DNA from: Porticoccus sp.
GTDB taxonomy: Bacteria > Pseudomonadota > Gammaproteobacteria > Pseudomonadales > Porticoccaceae
Direction of reading: 5' to 3'
NCBI GenBank assembly: GCA_023263825.1
Contig: JALQUJ010000025.1
Location: 1 to 26,043, forward strand
DNA length: 26,043 bases
Each line of letters begins with the position of its first letter. The stretch's first letter is position 1. The notes under the pieces are model-generated. The model had not been told where the DNA came from and made no database searches. It worked only from the letters and a program-made list of their open reading frames with translations. Shown here one piece after another: positions 1 to 7,136 of the stretch. Position numbers and translations under genes: made by a program.

Positions 1-1
1 G

Positions 2-877
2 GCGACTCGTGAGCACTTTAATTTACTGGATGATGACAGCGGGGAGTATTCCATTGAGATTCATCCCGGTGATATGGATGTCAGCACCATTGGCTGTTTG
101 AGAGAATTGGGTTTTAACCGCTTGAGTATGGGTATTCAGGATTTTGACCCAGAAGTTCAAAAGACGGTGAATCGGTTTAACTCGGTACAAGATGTTCGTG
201 AATTGTTGGAGGCAGCTAGAGTCGAAGGCTTTCACTCTGTCAGTATGGATTTAATTTATGGATTGCCCCATCAATCATGGCAGACCTTTACCAGCACCCT
301 GGATAGTATTATTGACCTTAACCCGGATCGGCTGTCGGTATTTAATTACGCCCATATGCCACATCTGTTTAAAGTGCAAAAACAATTGGATGAATCTGCA
401 CTGCCCAGTGCGGAGGAAAAATTGTTGATGATGGAGCGAATGACAGAAAAGTTATTGGATGCAGGTTATGTGTACATTGGTATGGATCACTTTGCCAAGC
501 CAGATGATGAATTGGCAGTGGCACAGAGGGATGGGGTGTTACAGCGTAATTTTCAGGGTTATTCCACCCATGGTGGCTGTGATTTGGTTGCCTTTGGGGT
601 TTCATCCATTAGCGCTATCGACAATGTGTTTGCTCAGAATCATAAGCAAATAGAAGATTACCAGAATGCGGTAGATGCCGGTAAAGTACCGGTAGCCCGT
701 GGTTTTGAGTTGAGTGAGTATGACCTGTTGCGGCAGGAGGTGATCAAGCAATTAATCTGCCATTTTGAATTGAATTTTGCACAGATTAATGAGCAATTTT
801 CTATTCACTGTAGAGAGTATTTTGCTGAAGAATTGGAACAGCACAGCCTATGGTTGCAGATGGTTTGGTGGAAATGA
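2..877 (+). CDS. hemN: Oxygen-independent coproporphyrinogen III oxidase, 5'-truncated by window and frameshifted near 3' end
   Basis: This radical SAM enzyme converts coproporphyrinogen III to protoporphyrinogen IX in anaerobic heme synthesis. The reading frame is open from base 2, so the N-terminus with the CxxxCxxC cluster lies outside the window. Visible family signatures are SIEIHPGD, GFNRLSMGIQDF, DLIYGLPHQ, PDRLSVFNYAHMP, GMDHFAKPDDELAVAQ and RNFQGYSTHGG, all in the order seen in E. coli HemN. The frame then ends early after YFAEELEQ: the usual C-terminal module (ADGLVEM...RLLIRRICMTFDAYL) is found one frame over at 856-1011. As written, the protein loses roughly 50 C-terminal residues and gains an unrelated 10-residue tail. 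Identity is certain; whether the frameshift is real or a sequencing error is open. Confidence 0.93.
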   Translation, partial: ATREHFNLLDDDSGEYSIEIHPGDMDVSTIGCLRELGFNRLSMGIQDFDPEVQKTVNRFNSVQDVRELLEAARVEGFHSVSMDLIYGLPHQSWQTFTSTLDSIIDLNPDRLSVFNYAHMPHLFKVQKQLDESALPSAEEKLLMMERMTEKLLDAGYVYIGMDHFAKPDDELAVAQRDGVLQRNFQGYSTHGGCDLVAFGVSSISAIDNVFAQNHKQIEDYQNAVDAGKVPVARGFELSEYDLLRQEVIKQLICHFELNFAQINEQFSIHCREYFAEELEQHSLWLQMVWWK

Positions 878-1011
878 CTGATACAGGTATTCGTGTCAGT
901 TTGGCTGAGCGGTTATTAATCCGCCGTATTTGTATGACCTTTGATGCTTATCTGAAAAGCTCTCAATTAGTTAACAAAAGTACCGAGATCCGGTATTCAA
1001 AAATTATCTAA
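838..1011 (+). pseudogene. hemN: Out-of-frame C-terminal segment of hemN
   Basis: Frame 1 from about 847 to the TAA at 1009-1011 encodes the end of HemN, including ADGLVEM, LLIRRICMTFDAYL and a closing YSKII. These match the normal HemN ending. It joins the frame-2 body if one base is restored at about 842-850, so a single-base deletion explains the break. There is no ribosome binding site for separate translation. It is listed separately so the full extent of the gene is recorded. Confidence 0.85.
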
Positions 1012-1033
1012 AGGGCACCTCTAGAAATAGTGA

Positions 1034-1061
1034 TTGAGTTAGTAAGCTATTGAAGTAGAAT
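1034..1061 (+). promoter_or_regulatory. Candidate sigma-70 promoter for the thiamine locus
   Basis: TTGAGT (1034-1039) and TAGAAT (1056-1061) are separated by 16 bases. A start near 1068 would place the riboswitch about 40 bases into the transcript. The match is reasonable but no experimental start is available, and read-through from hemN is also possible. Confidence 0.45.
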
Positions 1062-1110
1062 GGCACCGTCGTAAAGTGCTTGATGAAGCTATTTATCAAA
1101 AACTAAACGA

Positions 1111-1192
1111 TTTTCCTAAGGGGGGGCGAGAGCCTGAGACATCTTCGGATGGACCCTTTGAACCTGATCCGGATAGTACCGGCGTAGGGATA
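1111..1192 (+). promoter_or_regulatory. TPP riboswitch (THI box)
   Basis: The aptamer carries the conserved elements in order: CTGAGA (1134-1139), ACCCTTTGAACCTGAT (1153-1168), a CCGG/CCGG stem arm (1169-1182) and CGTAGGGA (1183-1190). P1 forms from TTCCTA (1113-1118) with TAGGGA (1185-1190), including one G-U pair. It binds thiamine pyrophosphate and, by known family behaviour, lowers expression of downstream thiamine genes when the ligand is plentiful. It lies about 135 bases before the GTG of the TonB-dependent receptor gene, followed by a terminator and a hairpin over the Shine-Dalgarno sequence. This is the strongest evidence that the downstream genes serve thiamine. Confidence 0.95.
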
Positions 1193-1210
1193 GGGCGCAA
1201 CAGTCTGTAT

Positions 1211-1244
1211 TTGTTTAATCGACATTGTTGATAAACAATTTTTT
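1211..1244 (+). terminator. Intrinsic terminator downstream of the TPP aptamer
   Basis: The 5' arm TTGTTTA(A)TCGAC pairs with GTTGATAAACAA through about 12 base pairs with one bulged A, an ATT loop and one G-U pair. Six Ts follow (1239-1244). Its position between aptamer and first gene suggests riboswitch-controlled attenuation. The stem is AT-rich, so its strength is uncertain. Confidence 0.7.
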
Positions 1245-1290
1245 AGAAAAGTACTGTTGATTAAGTATCGTTCCATCTTTCCCATATCCG

Positions 1291-1318
1291 GGTCTCATTA
1301 ACCTATGTTAACGAGGCT
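1291..1318 (+). promoter_or_regulatory. Hairpin sequestering the receptor Shine-Dalgarno sequence
   Basis: GGTCTCATTAAC (1291-1302) pairs with GTTAACGAGGCT (1307-1318) around a CTAT loop, with one A-C mismatch and G-U wobbles. The 3' arm contains GAGG (1313-1316), the ribosome binding site for the GTG at 1326. This gives a possible translational switch in addition to the terminator. Confidence 0.55.
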
Positions 1319-1325
1319 CATGTAA

Positions 1326-3554
1326 GTGAATAAATTATTACCATTTAAATCCGGCCTTTTGGCCACTATTCTTTTCTTTTCTCATAGTGGTTATGCCACC
1401 GATGTTCTTGAAAATACCCCCGTCGAAGGCTCTCTTTTTGAAGAAGCTGAGGGCTCTGTTATTAATGAAGCTGAGGGCTCTATTATTGAAAAAGCTGAAG
1501 GCTCTATTTTTGAAGAAATTGTAGTCACGGCTGAATTCCGTGATGTGAATTTACTGGATACCGGCAACAGTATCAGCGTGGTTGATAGTGAAACGATTCA
1601 TCGCCGTGGTGCCCAGCATTTGGAACAGGTGTTGAATCTGGTTCCCAACGTGAACTTTTCCAGTGGTGCTTCTCGGGGCCGATTCTTTCAAATTCGTGGT
1701 ATCGGTGAACGCAGTCAGTTTATTGAACCGGTCAATCCCTCTGTTGGTATTCTGATTGATGGCATTGATTTCAGCGGTATTGGTGGCGCAGCAACGGCAC
1801 TGGATGTTCAGCAAATAGAAATTTTTAGAGGACCACAGGGCACGCTCTTTGGCGCAAATGCTCTGGCAGGTTTGATTGATATGAGATCAAACGATCCCTC
1901 TGAAAGTTTTGAGGGAAACTTCGAAACATCTTTTGCCGAATACGAAACTCGCACAGTAAGTGGTGTGATCAGTGGCCCTGTGACGGATAACCTGGGTTAT
2001 CGCTTGGCTGTGCAGCAGCATAAAAGTGACGGCTATGTGGAAAACGATTTCCTCAATCGTGACGACACCAATAATATCGACGAGCAAACTATTCGGGGTA
2101 AATTGCACTGGCAAGCAAACGAAGAATTGGAAATAAAGTTCACAGGTTTTTATCTGGATGCAGATAACGGCTACGACAGTTTCTCATTAGATAACAATCG
2201 CCATACTTTATCGGATCAGCCGGGCCATGATCGTCAGGAATCTACAGCATTTGCTGTGGAGTCGACTTGGAAAGGCGCAGAGCAATTTGATGTGGTTTCC
2301 CAGATTAGCTACGCCGAGAGTAATCTTGAATACAGCTACGATGAAGATTGGACATTTACAGATATTTGTTCAGGGCAACCCTGTGATGGTTGGGCCTATT
2401 CTTCCTTTGATAACTACCTTCGGGACCGAGAAACCAAAACCGTTGATTTACGTTTAGTGTCGAAAGATCAGGGATTGCTGTTTAACGATACAACTGATTG
2501 GGTATTGGGTGTTTATTATCGTGATCAGGAGGAGTCTTTATTACGTGAATATACGTTCAATCCTGGCGACTTTGTCAGTGATTTCGATACTAAAAACTAT
2601 GCGATATATGGTCGGTTAGGTTCCCAGCTTACGGATAACCTGAGATTAATTTCGGGGCTGAGACTGGAATATCGTAATGCCGATTATTGGGATAGTGATG
2701 GTGTCAATAATGATAAGGGCGAACGTCTGTGGGGTGGCCGATTAGGGCTTGAATATCATATTACGGATAACACCATGGTCTACGGTTTGGTTGCACGTGG
2801 CTATAAGGCGGGAGGAGTAAATAGTGATCCTTCATTGGCTGTATCTTCGCGTTCCTTTGATATGGAATATATGTGGAATTTTGAGGCAGGCATTAAAGGC
2901 GACTGGTTGGATGGAACATTACAAACCCAGCTGGCCTTATTTTATCAAAAGCGGAGAAAATTGCAGGTTAAACAGTCACTTGTAGAACCCATTTCAGGTA
3001 ACGATTGCCCCTGTAGTTTTACCGACTTTATTGATAATGCTGAAAAGGGAGCAAATTATGGCACGGAACTGGAATTCACCTGGTTGGCCTCGGATATTAT
3101 GCAGTTTTACGGCAGCCTGGGATTACTTCGTGCAACCTTTAAAGACTTTGAAAGTTTCAGCCATGTGGAAGCTGACCCTGTTAATGGTATTGCTAAAGAT
3201 TTAGATGGACGTGAGCAGGCACATGCACCGTCTTACCAGTTTGCTGTGGGTGTTGAATTAGCACTTGCTCATAACTTGACAGCAGGGTTGGAATTAGAAG
3301 GTAAGGAATCGTTCTATTTATCACCTCGACATAATGCTAAAACCAATCGTTATGAATTGGTCAACGCACGTTTAAACTATCGGTTAGCTGATTGGGAGCT
3401 CTCACTATGGGGGCGTAATTTGGCAGACCGGGATGTTATCGTTCGTGGTTTTGGCAGTTTTGGTAATGATCCACGCAACTTTTACGCTACTGAACCTTAC
3501 TATCAATACGGTGAACCAAGGATAGTTGGTGGGACGGTTAAATATCGTTTTTAA
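1326..3554 (+). CDS. TonB-dependent outer membrane receptor, predicted thiamine receptor (Omr1-like)
   Basis: This 742-residue outer membrane beta-barrel receptor is predicted to import thiamine or a thiamine compound using TonB energy. It starts with GTG, with GAGG nine bases upstream. A signal peptide ends near residue 25 (SGYA). Four octapeptide repeats of the EGS(x)xxEA type (residues 34-65) run straight into the TonB box EEIVVTAEF. A plug domain follows, with VDSETIHRRGAQHLEQVL, IRGIGERSQF and QQIEIFRGPQGTLFGANALAG, then a long barrel ending in aromatic F (VKYRF). The substrate is inferred from the TPP riboswitch upstream and from the YkoF-like, PnuT-like and kinase genes downstream, not from the receptor sequence itself. 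A siderophore receptor would look similar but would not normally sit behind a THI box. Confidence 0.9.
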   Translation: MNKLLPFKSGLLATILFFSHSGYATDVLENTPVEGSLFEEAEGSVINEAEGSIIEKAEGSIFEEIVVTAEFRDVNLLDTGNSISVVDSETIHRRGAQHLEQVLNLVPNVNFSSGASRGRFFQIRGIGERSQFIEPVNPSVGILIDGIDFSGIGGAATALDVQQIEIFRGPQGTLFGANALAGLIDMRSNDPSESFEGNFETSFAEYETRTVSGVISGPVTDNLGYRLAVQQHKSDGYVENDFLNRDDTNNIDEQTIRGKLHWQANEELEIKFTGFYLDADNGYDSFSLDNNRHTLSDQPGHDRQESTAFAVESTWKGAEQFDVVSQISYAESNLEYSYDEDWTFTDICSGQPCDGWAYSSFDNYLRDRETKTVDLRLVSKDQGLLFNDTTDWVLGVYYRDQEESLLREYTFNPGDFVSDFDTKNYAIYGRLGSQLTDNLRLISGLRLEYRNADYWDSDGVNNDKGERLWGGRLGLEYHITDNTMVYGLVARGYKAGGVNSDPSLAVSSRSFDMEYMWNFEAGIKGDWLDGTLQTQLALFYQKRRKLQVKQSLVEPISGNDCPCSFTDFIDNAEKGANYGTELEFTWLASDIMQFYGSLGLLRATFKDFESFSHVEADPVNGIAKDLDGREQAHAPSYQFAVGVELALAHNLTAGLELEGKESFYLSPRHNAKTNRYELVNARLNYRLADWELSLWGRNLADRDVIVRGFGSFGNDPRNFYATEPYYQYGEPRIVGGTVKYRF
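1425..1520 (+). repeat. Four tandem 24-nt (8-residue) repeats before the TonB box
   Basis: Units at 1425, 1449, 1473 and 1497 encode EGSLFEEA, EGSVINEA, EGSIIEKA and EGSIFEEI. The last unit forms the start of the TonB box EEIVVTA. The repeat lengthens an acidic periplasmic linker between the signal peptide and the TonB-contacting motif. Confidence 0.9.
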
Positions 3555-3567
3555 TGGTTTTTAGAAT

Positions 3568-3602
3568 ATGGCCAACTGTGAGGTTTCGTGTTGGTCATTT
3601 TT
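3568..3602 (+). terminator. Terminator-like hairpin between receptor and inner-membrane genes
   Basis: ATGGCCAAC (3568-3576) pairs with GTTGGTCAT (3590-3598) through nine pairs, one of them G-U, around a 13-base loop. A short T-run follows (to 3602). It lies after the receptor stop and before the next gene's ribosome binding site, so it could reduce expression of the permease and kinase relative to the receptor. Confidence 0.5.
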
Positions 3603-3619
3603 CCTATGGAGGGTTAGCC

Positions 3620-3868
3620 ATGCAATTAACTATTGATGTCAGTATGTATCCCAATCGAGAGGATTTTATTCCTCCCATTGATGGATTTATCGAGAAAATA
3701 AATCAATATAGCGATCTTAAAATTACTACATTTCCAACCAGTACAGTGGTACAGGGTGATTATGAACATGCCATGCAAGCTGTACAGGAAACGATCTTAG
3801 CCTGTTACAAGGAGTTTGGGATGGCAGTGTATGTAGTGAAATATATTCCCGGATATGAGGCGTTATAG
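3620..3868 (+). CDS. YkoF-like thiamine/HMP-binding small protein
   Basis: This 82-residue soluble protein begins at ATG 3620, chosen because GGAGGG lies six bases upstream. The open frame extends back to 3554, but that stretch crosses the terminator-like hairpin. The sequence has the ferredoxin-like beta-alpha-beta pattern of the YkoF and thiamine-binding (MTH1187/DUF77) families: a first strand ending in DVSMYP, then DFIPPIDGFIEKIN, then FPTSTVVQGDYEHAMQAV, then a closing strand MAVYVVKYIPG. Known members bind thiamine or its pyrimidine half. Its place between receptor and permease suggests it binds the imported ligand. No signal peptide is visible, so it is probably cytoplasmic. YkoF-like is favoured over the MTH1187 family, with moderate certainty. 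Confidence 0.75.
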   Translation: MQLTIDVSMYPNREDFIPPIDGFIEKINQYSDLKITTFPTSTVVQGDYEHAMQAVQETILACYKEFGMAVYVVKYIPGYEAL

Positions 3869-3871
3869 TCG

Positions 3872-4486
3872 GTGTTTGACCAGGTCATATATTGGCTAAC
3901 ACTAGAAACCGTGGCAGTGGCTTTTTCCATTGCCTATTTGTTATTTGCTCTAAAAGAAAACAGTCTGTGTTGGTACTGTGCTTTCTTTAGTACTGCTATC
4001 TATACCTGGATTTTCGGTGATGTTCAGTTGTATATGGAGTCACTTCTGAATATTTATTATCTGGTTATGGCCGTGTATGGCTGGTATCAATGGCGTAGGG
4101 GAGGGCAGAACCACGAGGGTGTTCAAATATCATCCTGGAGGCCACAGCTACACCTTCTTGCTATCTTTTCTATCATTCTAATTTCGATTGTTTCAGGTTA
4201 TTTATTGGCAGCAAAAACTGATGCTCACTTACCTTATTTAGATTCATTTACTACTTGGGGTGCAGTATTAACCACCTGGATGGTGGCACGAAAAATTTTG
4301 GAAAACTGGCTCTACTGGATCGTCATTGATGCTGCATCGATTTATCTTTATTTAGATCGAGAGTTATACCAGACCGTTGCGTTATTTGTTTTGTATGTGA
4401 TTCTGGCTACCGTTGGTTATTTCAGCTGGAAAAAAACCTATAAACGGCAAAGTGAAGCTGTTCAGTTAGCGAGTTGTTCATCTTGA
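3872..4486 (+). CDS. pnuT: PnuC-family vitamin permease, predicted thiamine transporter PnuT
   Basis: This 204-residue inner-membrane protein has about seven hydrophobic segments. Family marks include SLLNIYYLVMAVYGWYQWRRG (family Asn-Tyr-Tyr and Trp positions) and, near the C-terminus, TTWMVARKILENWLYWIVIDAASIYLY. PnuC proteins take up nicotinamide riboside; PnuT members under TPP riboswitches are assigned to thiamine, and the context here supports that. The start is GTG, three bases after the previous stop, with GAGG at 3857-3860. PnuC transport works by facilitated diffusion and relies on intracellular phosphorylation, which fits the kinase gene that overlaps its 3' end. Confidence 0.88.
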   Translation: MFDQVIYWLTLETVAVAFSIAYLLFALKENSLCWYCAFFSTAIYTWIFGDVQLYMESLLNIYYLVMAVYGWYQWRRGGQNHEGVQISSWRPQLHLLAIFSIILISIVSGYLLAAKTDAHLPYLDSFTTWGAVLTTWMVARKILENWLYWIVIDAASIYLYLDRELYQTVALFVLYVILATVGYFSWKKTYKRQSEAVQLASCSS

Positions 4487-5247
4487 ATACCATTGACGAA
4501 TGGTTGCAAAAAGCGCTGTCTGATTGGCAAAGCTGGAACATGCCTTTGGCCGCTAAACCTGTTTTAGTAAGAGAGTTGCATGGGGGTAAAACCAACCATT
4601 CTTTTGTGGTGGATACAGATTGCGGCAAAGTAGTTGTTAGAGTTAATGCAAAAAATAGCAGTCATCTTGGTATTAATCGGATAAGTGAATCAGAAATATT
4701 GACTCTGGTCTCTACATTAGGTTGTGTGCCTCAAACATTTTTTATGTCTGAGCAAGTTTTAGTATCCCAATATATTGATGGAAAATGTTGGCAGCAAAGT
4801 GACTTTAACAGTCAGGAGAATTTGTGCAAATTAGAGAATTTGTTAGATAAAATCCAAAAAATTCCAGTCCCTAAAAACAGCATAAAAAGAAATTATGTTA
4901 CCTACTGCCAACACTATATTCAGCAACTACCAGGGTCAGAGTCGTTTCAACAGTCTGAAAAGATATATCTTGCAGAGCTTCTTGAAGCTGCTGAAATGAT
5001 AGATCAGGCTAATTGGCAGCCTGTGATCAATCATCATGATTTGGTTCCTGAAAATATTATGGAGTCAGAGGGCAAACTGTTTCTGCTGGATTGGGAGTAT
5101 GCAGCTTACGGTCATCCAGGAATAGATTTTATCAGGCTTTATGGTGAGCAATACCAAGATAAGCAGTACAAGGGACCATTAGCCAAAGAGTTGCACATTC
5201 TTGAACAGGGCATAGATAAACTCTGGTATTTGTTACAGCATCAATAA
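4474..5247 (+). CDS. ThiK-like thiamine kinase (aminoglycoside/choline kinase fold)
   Basis: The protein has the phosphotransferase signature HHDLVPENIM (H187-N194) and the metal-binding LLDWEYAAYGHPGIDF that define the choline kinase/APH fold. An N-terminal lobe with GGKTNHSFVV resembles the nucleotide-binding loop of this superfamily. Phosphorylation of thiamine would trap it in the cell. The assignment comes from the PnuT-like neighbour and the upstream riboswitch; the fold alone could act on choline or other alcohols. No ATG start exists. TTG at 4474 or TTG at 4483 are candidates; the latter overlaps the permease stop as TTGA, suggesting translational coupling, and is my preferred start. 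Confidence 0.82.
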   Translation: MFILNTIDEWLQKALSDWQSWNMPLAAKPVLVRELHGGKTNHSFVVDTDCGKVVVRVNAKNSSHLGINRISESEILTLVSTLGCVPQTFFMSEQVLVSQYIDGKCWQQSDFNSQENLCKLENLLDKIQKIPVPKNSIKRNYVTYCQHYIQQLPGSESFQQSEKIYLAELLEAAEMIDQANWQPVINHHDLVPENIMESEGKLFLLDWEYAAYGHPGIDFIRLYGEQYQDKQYKGPLAKELHILEQGIDKLWYLLQHQ

Positions 5248-5285
5248 AAATTGAGAGTACAGAGCCGGCAGGGTAGTTTTTTCTT

Positions 5286-5328
5286 TCAATGATAACCGAA
5301 CATCCATGCCCGGCTAAAGCATCATTGA
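5286..5328 (+). repeat. Inverted repeat between convergent thiamine locus and globin gene
   Basis: TCAATGAT (5286-5293) is perfectly complementary to ATCATTGA (5321-5328), with a 27-base spacer containing a further CCG/CGG pair. The gap between the two convergent genes makes a bidirectional terminator plausible, but neither strand has a clear T-run after the stem. The rest of 5248-5356 shows nothing recognisable. Confidence 0.3.
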
Positions 5329-5356
5329 TTTAAGAAAAATTTAAACCTGTAGAGTC

Positions 5357-5782
5357 CTACGTTGCAGGTTCCTCATGAGAGGCATTAATCATGGTTGTAG
5401 CCAACACATTGTAGGCGGTTACCCAGGCTTCTTTTACCTCACTGGTAAAATCATCGCCTAATCCCATATCAAGAGTTTTGATTAAAGCACCACCCACAGT
5501 GTCATACTGAGAATCCTCTACACCGTAAGCAACATGGCGTTTACCCAGTGACTTTACTACGGGCACCAGCTCATCAAGCCGATCCAGCATATTGACAGCT
5601 GATGTGATCATTGCCATTAACTTCTTTCCCTGAGCTTTCGTATCGCCTTTAAACAGGGATTGCAATGATGGGTCTGCCTCAAATAGATTGCCGTAGAAAA
5701 GGGCTGCTGCATCATCGGCGATAGGTTCTACTTTAGCCCAGGAAGATTTGCAAAGTTGTATTTGTTCGATAGTGCCAAAAAT
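5357..5782 (-). CDS. Single-domain globin with no canonical start codon
   Basis: The frame encodes a complete bacterial globin of the Vitreoscilla haemoglobin/cytoglobin type, which binds heme and handles oxygen or nitric oxide. Helix A reads EQIQLCKSSWAKVEPIADDAAALFYGNLF. LFKGDTKAQGKKLMAMI carries the CD and distal (Q) region, and LGKRHVAYGVEDSQY carries the proximal His. The C-terminal helix is SEVKEAWVTAYNVLATTMI. The only near-standard start, TTG at 5665, would delete helices A and B. The frame is open up to a TAA at 5819-5821, but that stretch contains no ATG, GTG or TTG before helix A and no Shine-Dalgarno sequence. ATT at 5782 gives a normal length of about 141 residues and is used here. 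A decayed start or an N-terminal mutation is equally possible. It follows tatC on the same strand. Confidence 0.75.
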   Translation of the reverse strand: MFGTIEQIQLCKSSWAKVEPIADDAAALFYGNLFEADPSLQSLFKGDTKAQGKKLMAMITSAVNMLDRLDELVPVVKSLGKRHVAYGVEDSQYDTVGGALIKTLDMGLGDDFTSEVKEAWVTAYNVLATTMINASHEEPAT

Positions 5783-5958
5783 AAAAATAATACTTAATAG
5801 ATTGAATAATATGGGTTTTTAGTTGTTACGTTGGTTTAAAAAAGCCTGTAAATAATTAATTTGGGTGCAGGGAGAATGGGTTTGCCACTATTTAGTGCAA
5901 ATTAGCACGGAGCTTAAACGCGGGGGAATTAAGTAAGTATTTGTTAGGGTGTGTGGAC

Positions 5959-6693
5959 TTATTCTGGATTTTTTTTATGGACTAATCGCCCAAAGAAAAT
6001 ACCCACTTCAAACAACAGCCACATAGGCACTGCCAGTAGTGTTTGGGAAATAATATCAGGTGGCGTCAGCAACATGCCGAGCACAAAGCAAAGGACAAAA
6101 ACGTAAGGCCGTTTCTTGGCTAATTCATCCGGATTTACCGCACCTACCCAGGACAGGATGACCACGGCAATGGGTATCTCAAAACTAAGTCCAAAAGCAA
6201 AGAACAGCTTGAGAACAAAATCCAAATAGCTACGAATGTCCGTCATCACTGCCACACCTTCTGGACCAATGCTGGTGAAGAACAGAAAGACCAAAGGAAA
6301 TACTGCGTAGTACGCAAAGGCCATGCCGCCATAAAATAGGAACACACTGGAAAAGAACAGCGGCAGCATGATGATTTTTTCTTTCTTGTACAGGCCAGGT
6401 GCAGCAAAGGCCCAGACTTGATAGAGAATAAAGGGCATAGCTGCAAAAAATGAAAGTACTAGAGTTAACTTGAATGGGGTGAGAAACGGTGAGGCCACAT
6501 CAGTGGCGATCATGGTTGATGTTTCTGGTAGTTGTGCTCTGAGTGGTTCAGAAATATAAAGATATAAGTCGTTACTAAAGGCAAACAGCCCAATGACGAT
6601 GACTAATACGACGACAATACAACGAATGAGCCGATTTCTTAATTCAACAATATGGGCCAGAAATGACTGGCTAAAAAGCTCTTGATCCGTCAT
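5959..6693 (-). CDS. tatC: Sec-independent protein translocase TatC
   Basis: TatC is the multi-spanning inner-membrane receptor that recognises twin-arginine signal peptides. At 244 residues with six hydrophobic segments it has the usual length. Family motifs are present: SFLAHIVELRNRL near the N-terminus, FAAPGLYKKEK after the second membrane segment and FGLSFEIPIAVVIL further on. The start codon overlaps the tatB stop as ATGA, so translation is probably coupled. It is the last gene of the tatABC group. Confidence 0.97.
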   Translation of the reverse strand: MTDQELFSQSFLAHIVELRNRLIRCIVVVLVIVIGLFAFSNDLYLYISEPLRAQLPETSTMIATDVASPFLTPFKLTLVLSFFAAMPFILYQVWAFAAPGLYKKEKIIMLPLFFSSVFLFYGGMAFAYYAVFPLVFLFFTSIGPEGVAVMTDIRSYLDFVLKLFFAFGLSFEIPIAVVILSWVGAVNPDELAKKRPYVFVLCFVLGMLLTPPDIISQTLLAVPMWLLFEVGIFFGRLVHKKNPE

Positions 6694-7037
6694 TTTTGAT
6701 TCTTGTCAGGAGAGGGGAGAATATCTGAAGCGCTGTTTTGTTTTGATGTGTTATTTTCGGTTTGATCTGCTTCAGGGCTATTGCTATTCATAGTATCTGC
6801 TATGTTATTTTTAGCATCTTCTAGATCTTTGAGTATGTTTTCGTTGTGCAATTGGCGGCGAACATCATCGATACCAATTTCATCTTCAAGCTCTGCACGA
6901 ACGGAACGGAATTGCTGCCTTATACGGCCAAACCAAAGTGCAAATGTTCTTAAGGCTTGGGGCAGGCGTTCTGGCCCCATCACGATCAGTGAAATCACTG
7001 CGATAACGAGAATCTCTAAAAAGCCGATATCAAACAT
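6690..7037 (-). CDS. tatB: Twin-arginine translocase subunit TatB
   Basis: TatB pairs with TatC in the substrate-recognition complex. The 115-residue protein has the expected single N-terminal membrane helix (FDIGFLEILVIAVISLIVMGPERLP), the GPERLP hinge, an amphipathic helix (RTFALWFGRIRQQFRSVRAEL) and a polar, Asn/Ser/Asp-rich tail. The MGPERLP hinge distinguishes it from TatA. It overlaps tatC by four bases and is separated from tatA by 99 bases that contain an 11-nt tandem repeat. Confidence 0.96.
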   Translation of the reverse strand: MFDIGFLEILVIAVISLIVMGPERLPQALRTFALWFGRIRQQFRSVRAELEDEIGIDDVRRQLHNENILKDLEDAKNNIADTMNSNSPEADQTENNTSKQNSASDILPSPDKNQK

Positions 7038-7071
7038 TAGGGCGGTTAGTTACCTTAGTATTGTCTAACTC

Positions 7072-7104
7072 AAAGTTGCTTAAAAGTTGCCTAAGAGCTG
7101 CGTA
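7072..7104 (-). repeat. Three 11-nt tandem repeats in the tatA-tatB gap
   Basis: On the plus strand the units are AAAGTTGCTTA, AAAGTTGCCTA and AGAGCTGCGTA. They lie in the untranslated space between tatA and tatB. A GTAAAG/CTTTAC pair (7102-7107 with 7135-7140) flanks the block. The function is unknown; it may affect mRNA structure or the TatA to TatB ratio. Confidence 0.6.
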
Positions 7105-7136
7105 AAGTAGACCTGTTATATCTTGGGTTTTACGCT

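Noticed and set aside
3554..3619. Upstream extension of the YkoF-like frame
   Set aside because: It crosses the terminator-like hairpin, and a strong GGAGGG precedes the ATG at 3620.
5261..5316. AGCCGG/CCGGCT pair as a terminator for the thiamine operon
   Set aside because: The arms are about 40 bases apart and the T-run lies between them rather than after the stem.
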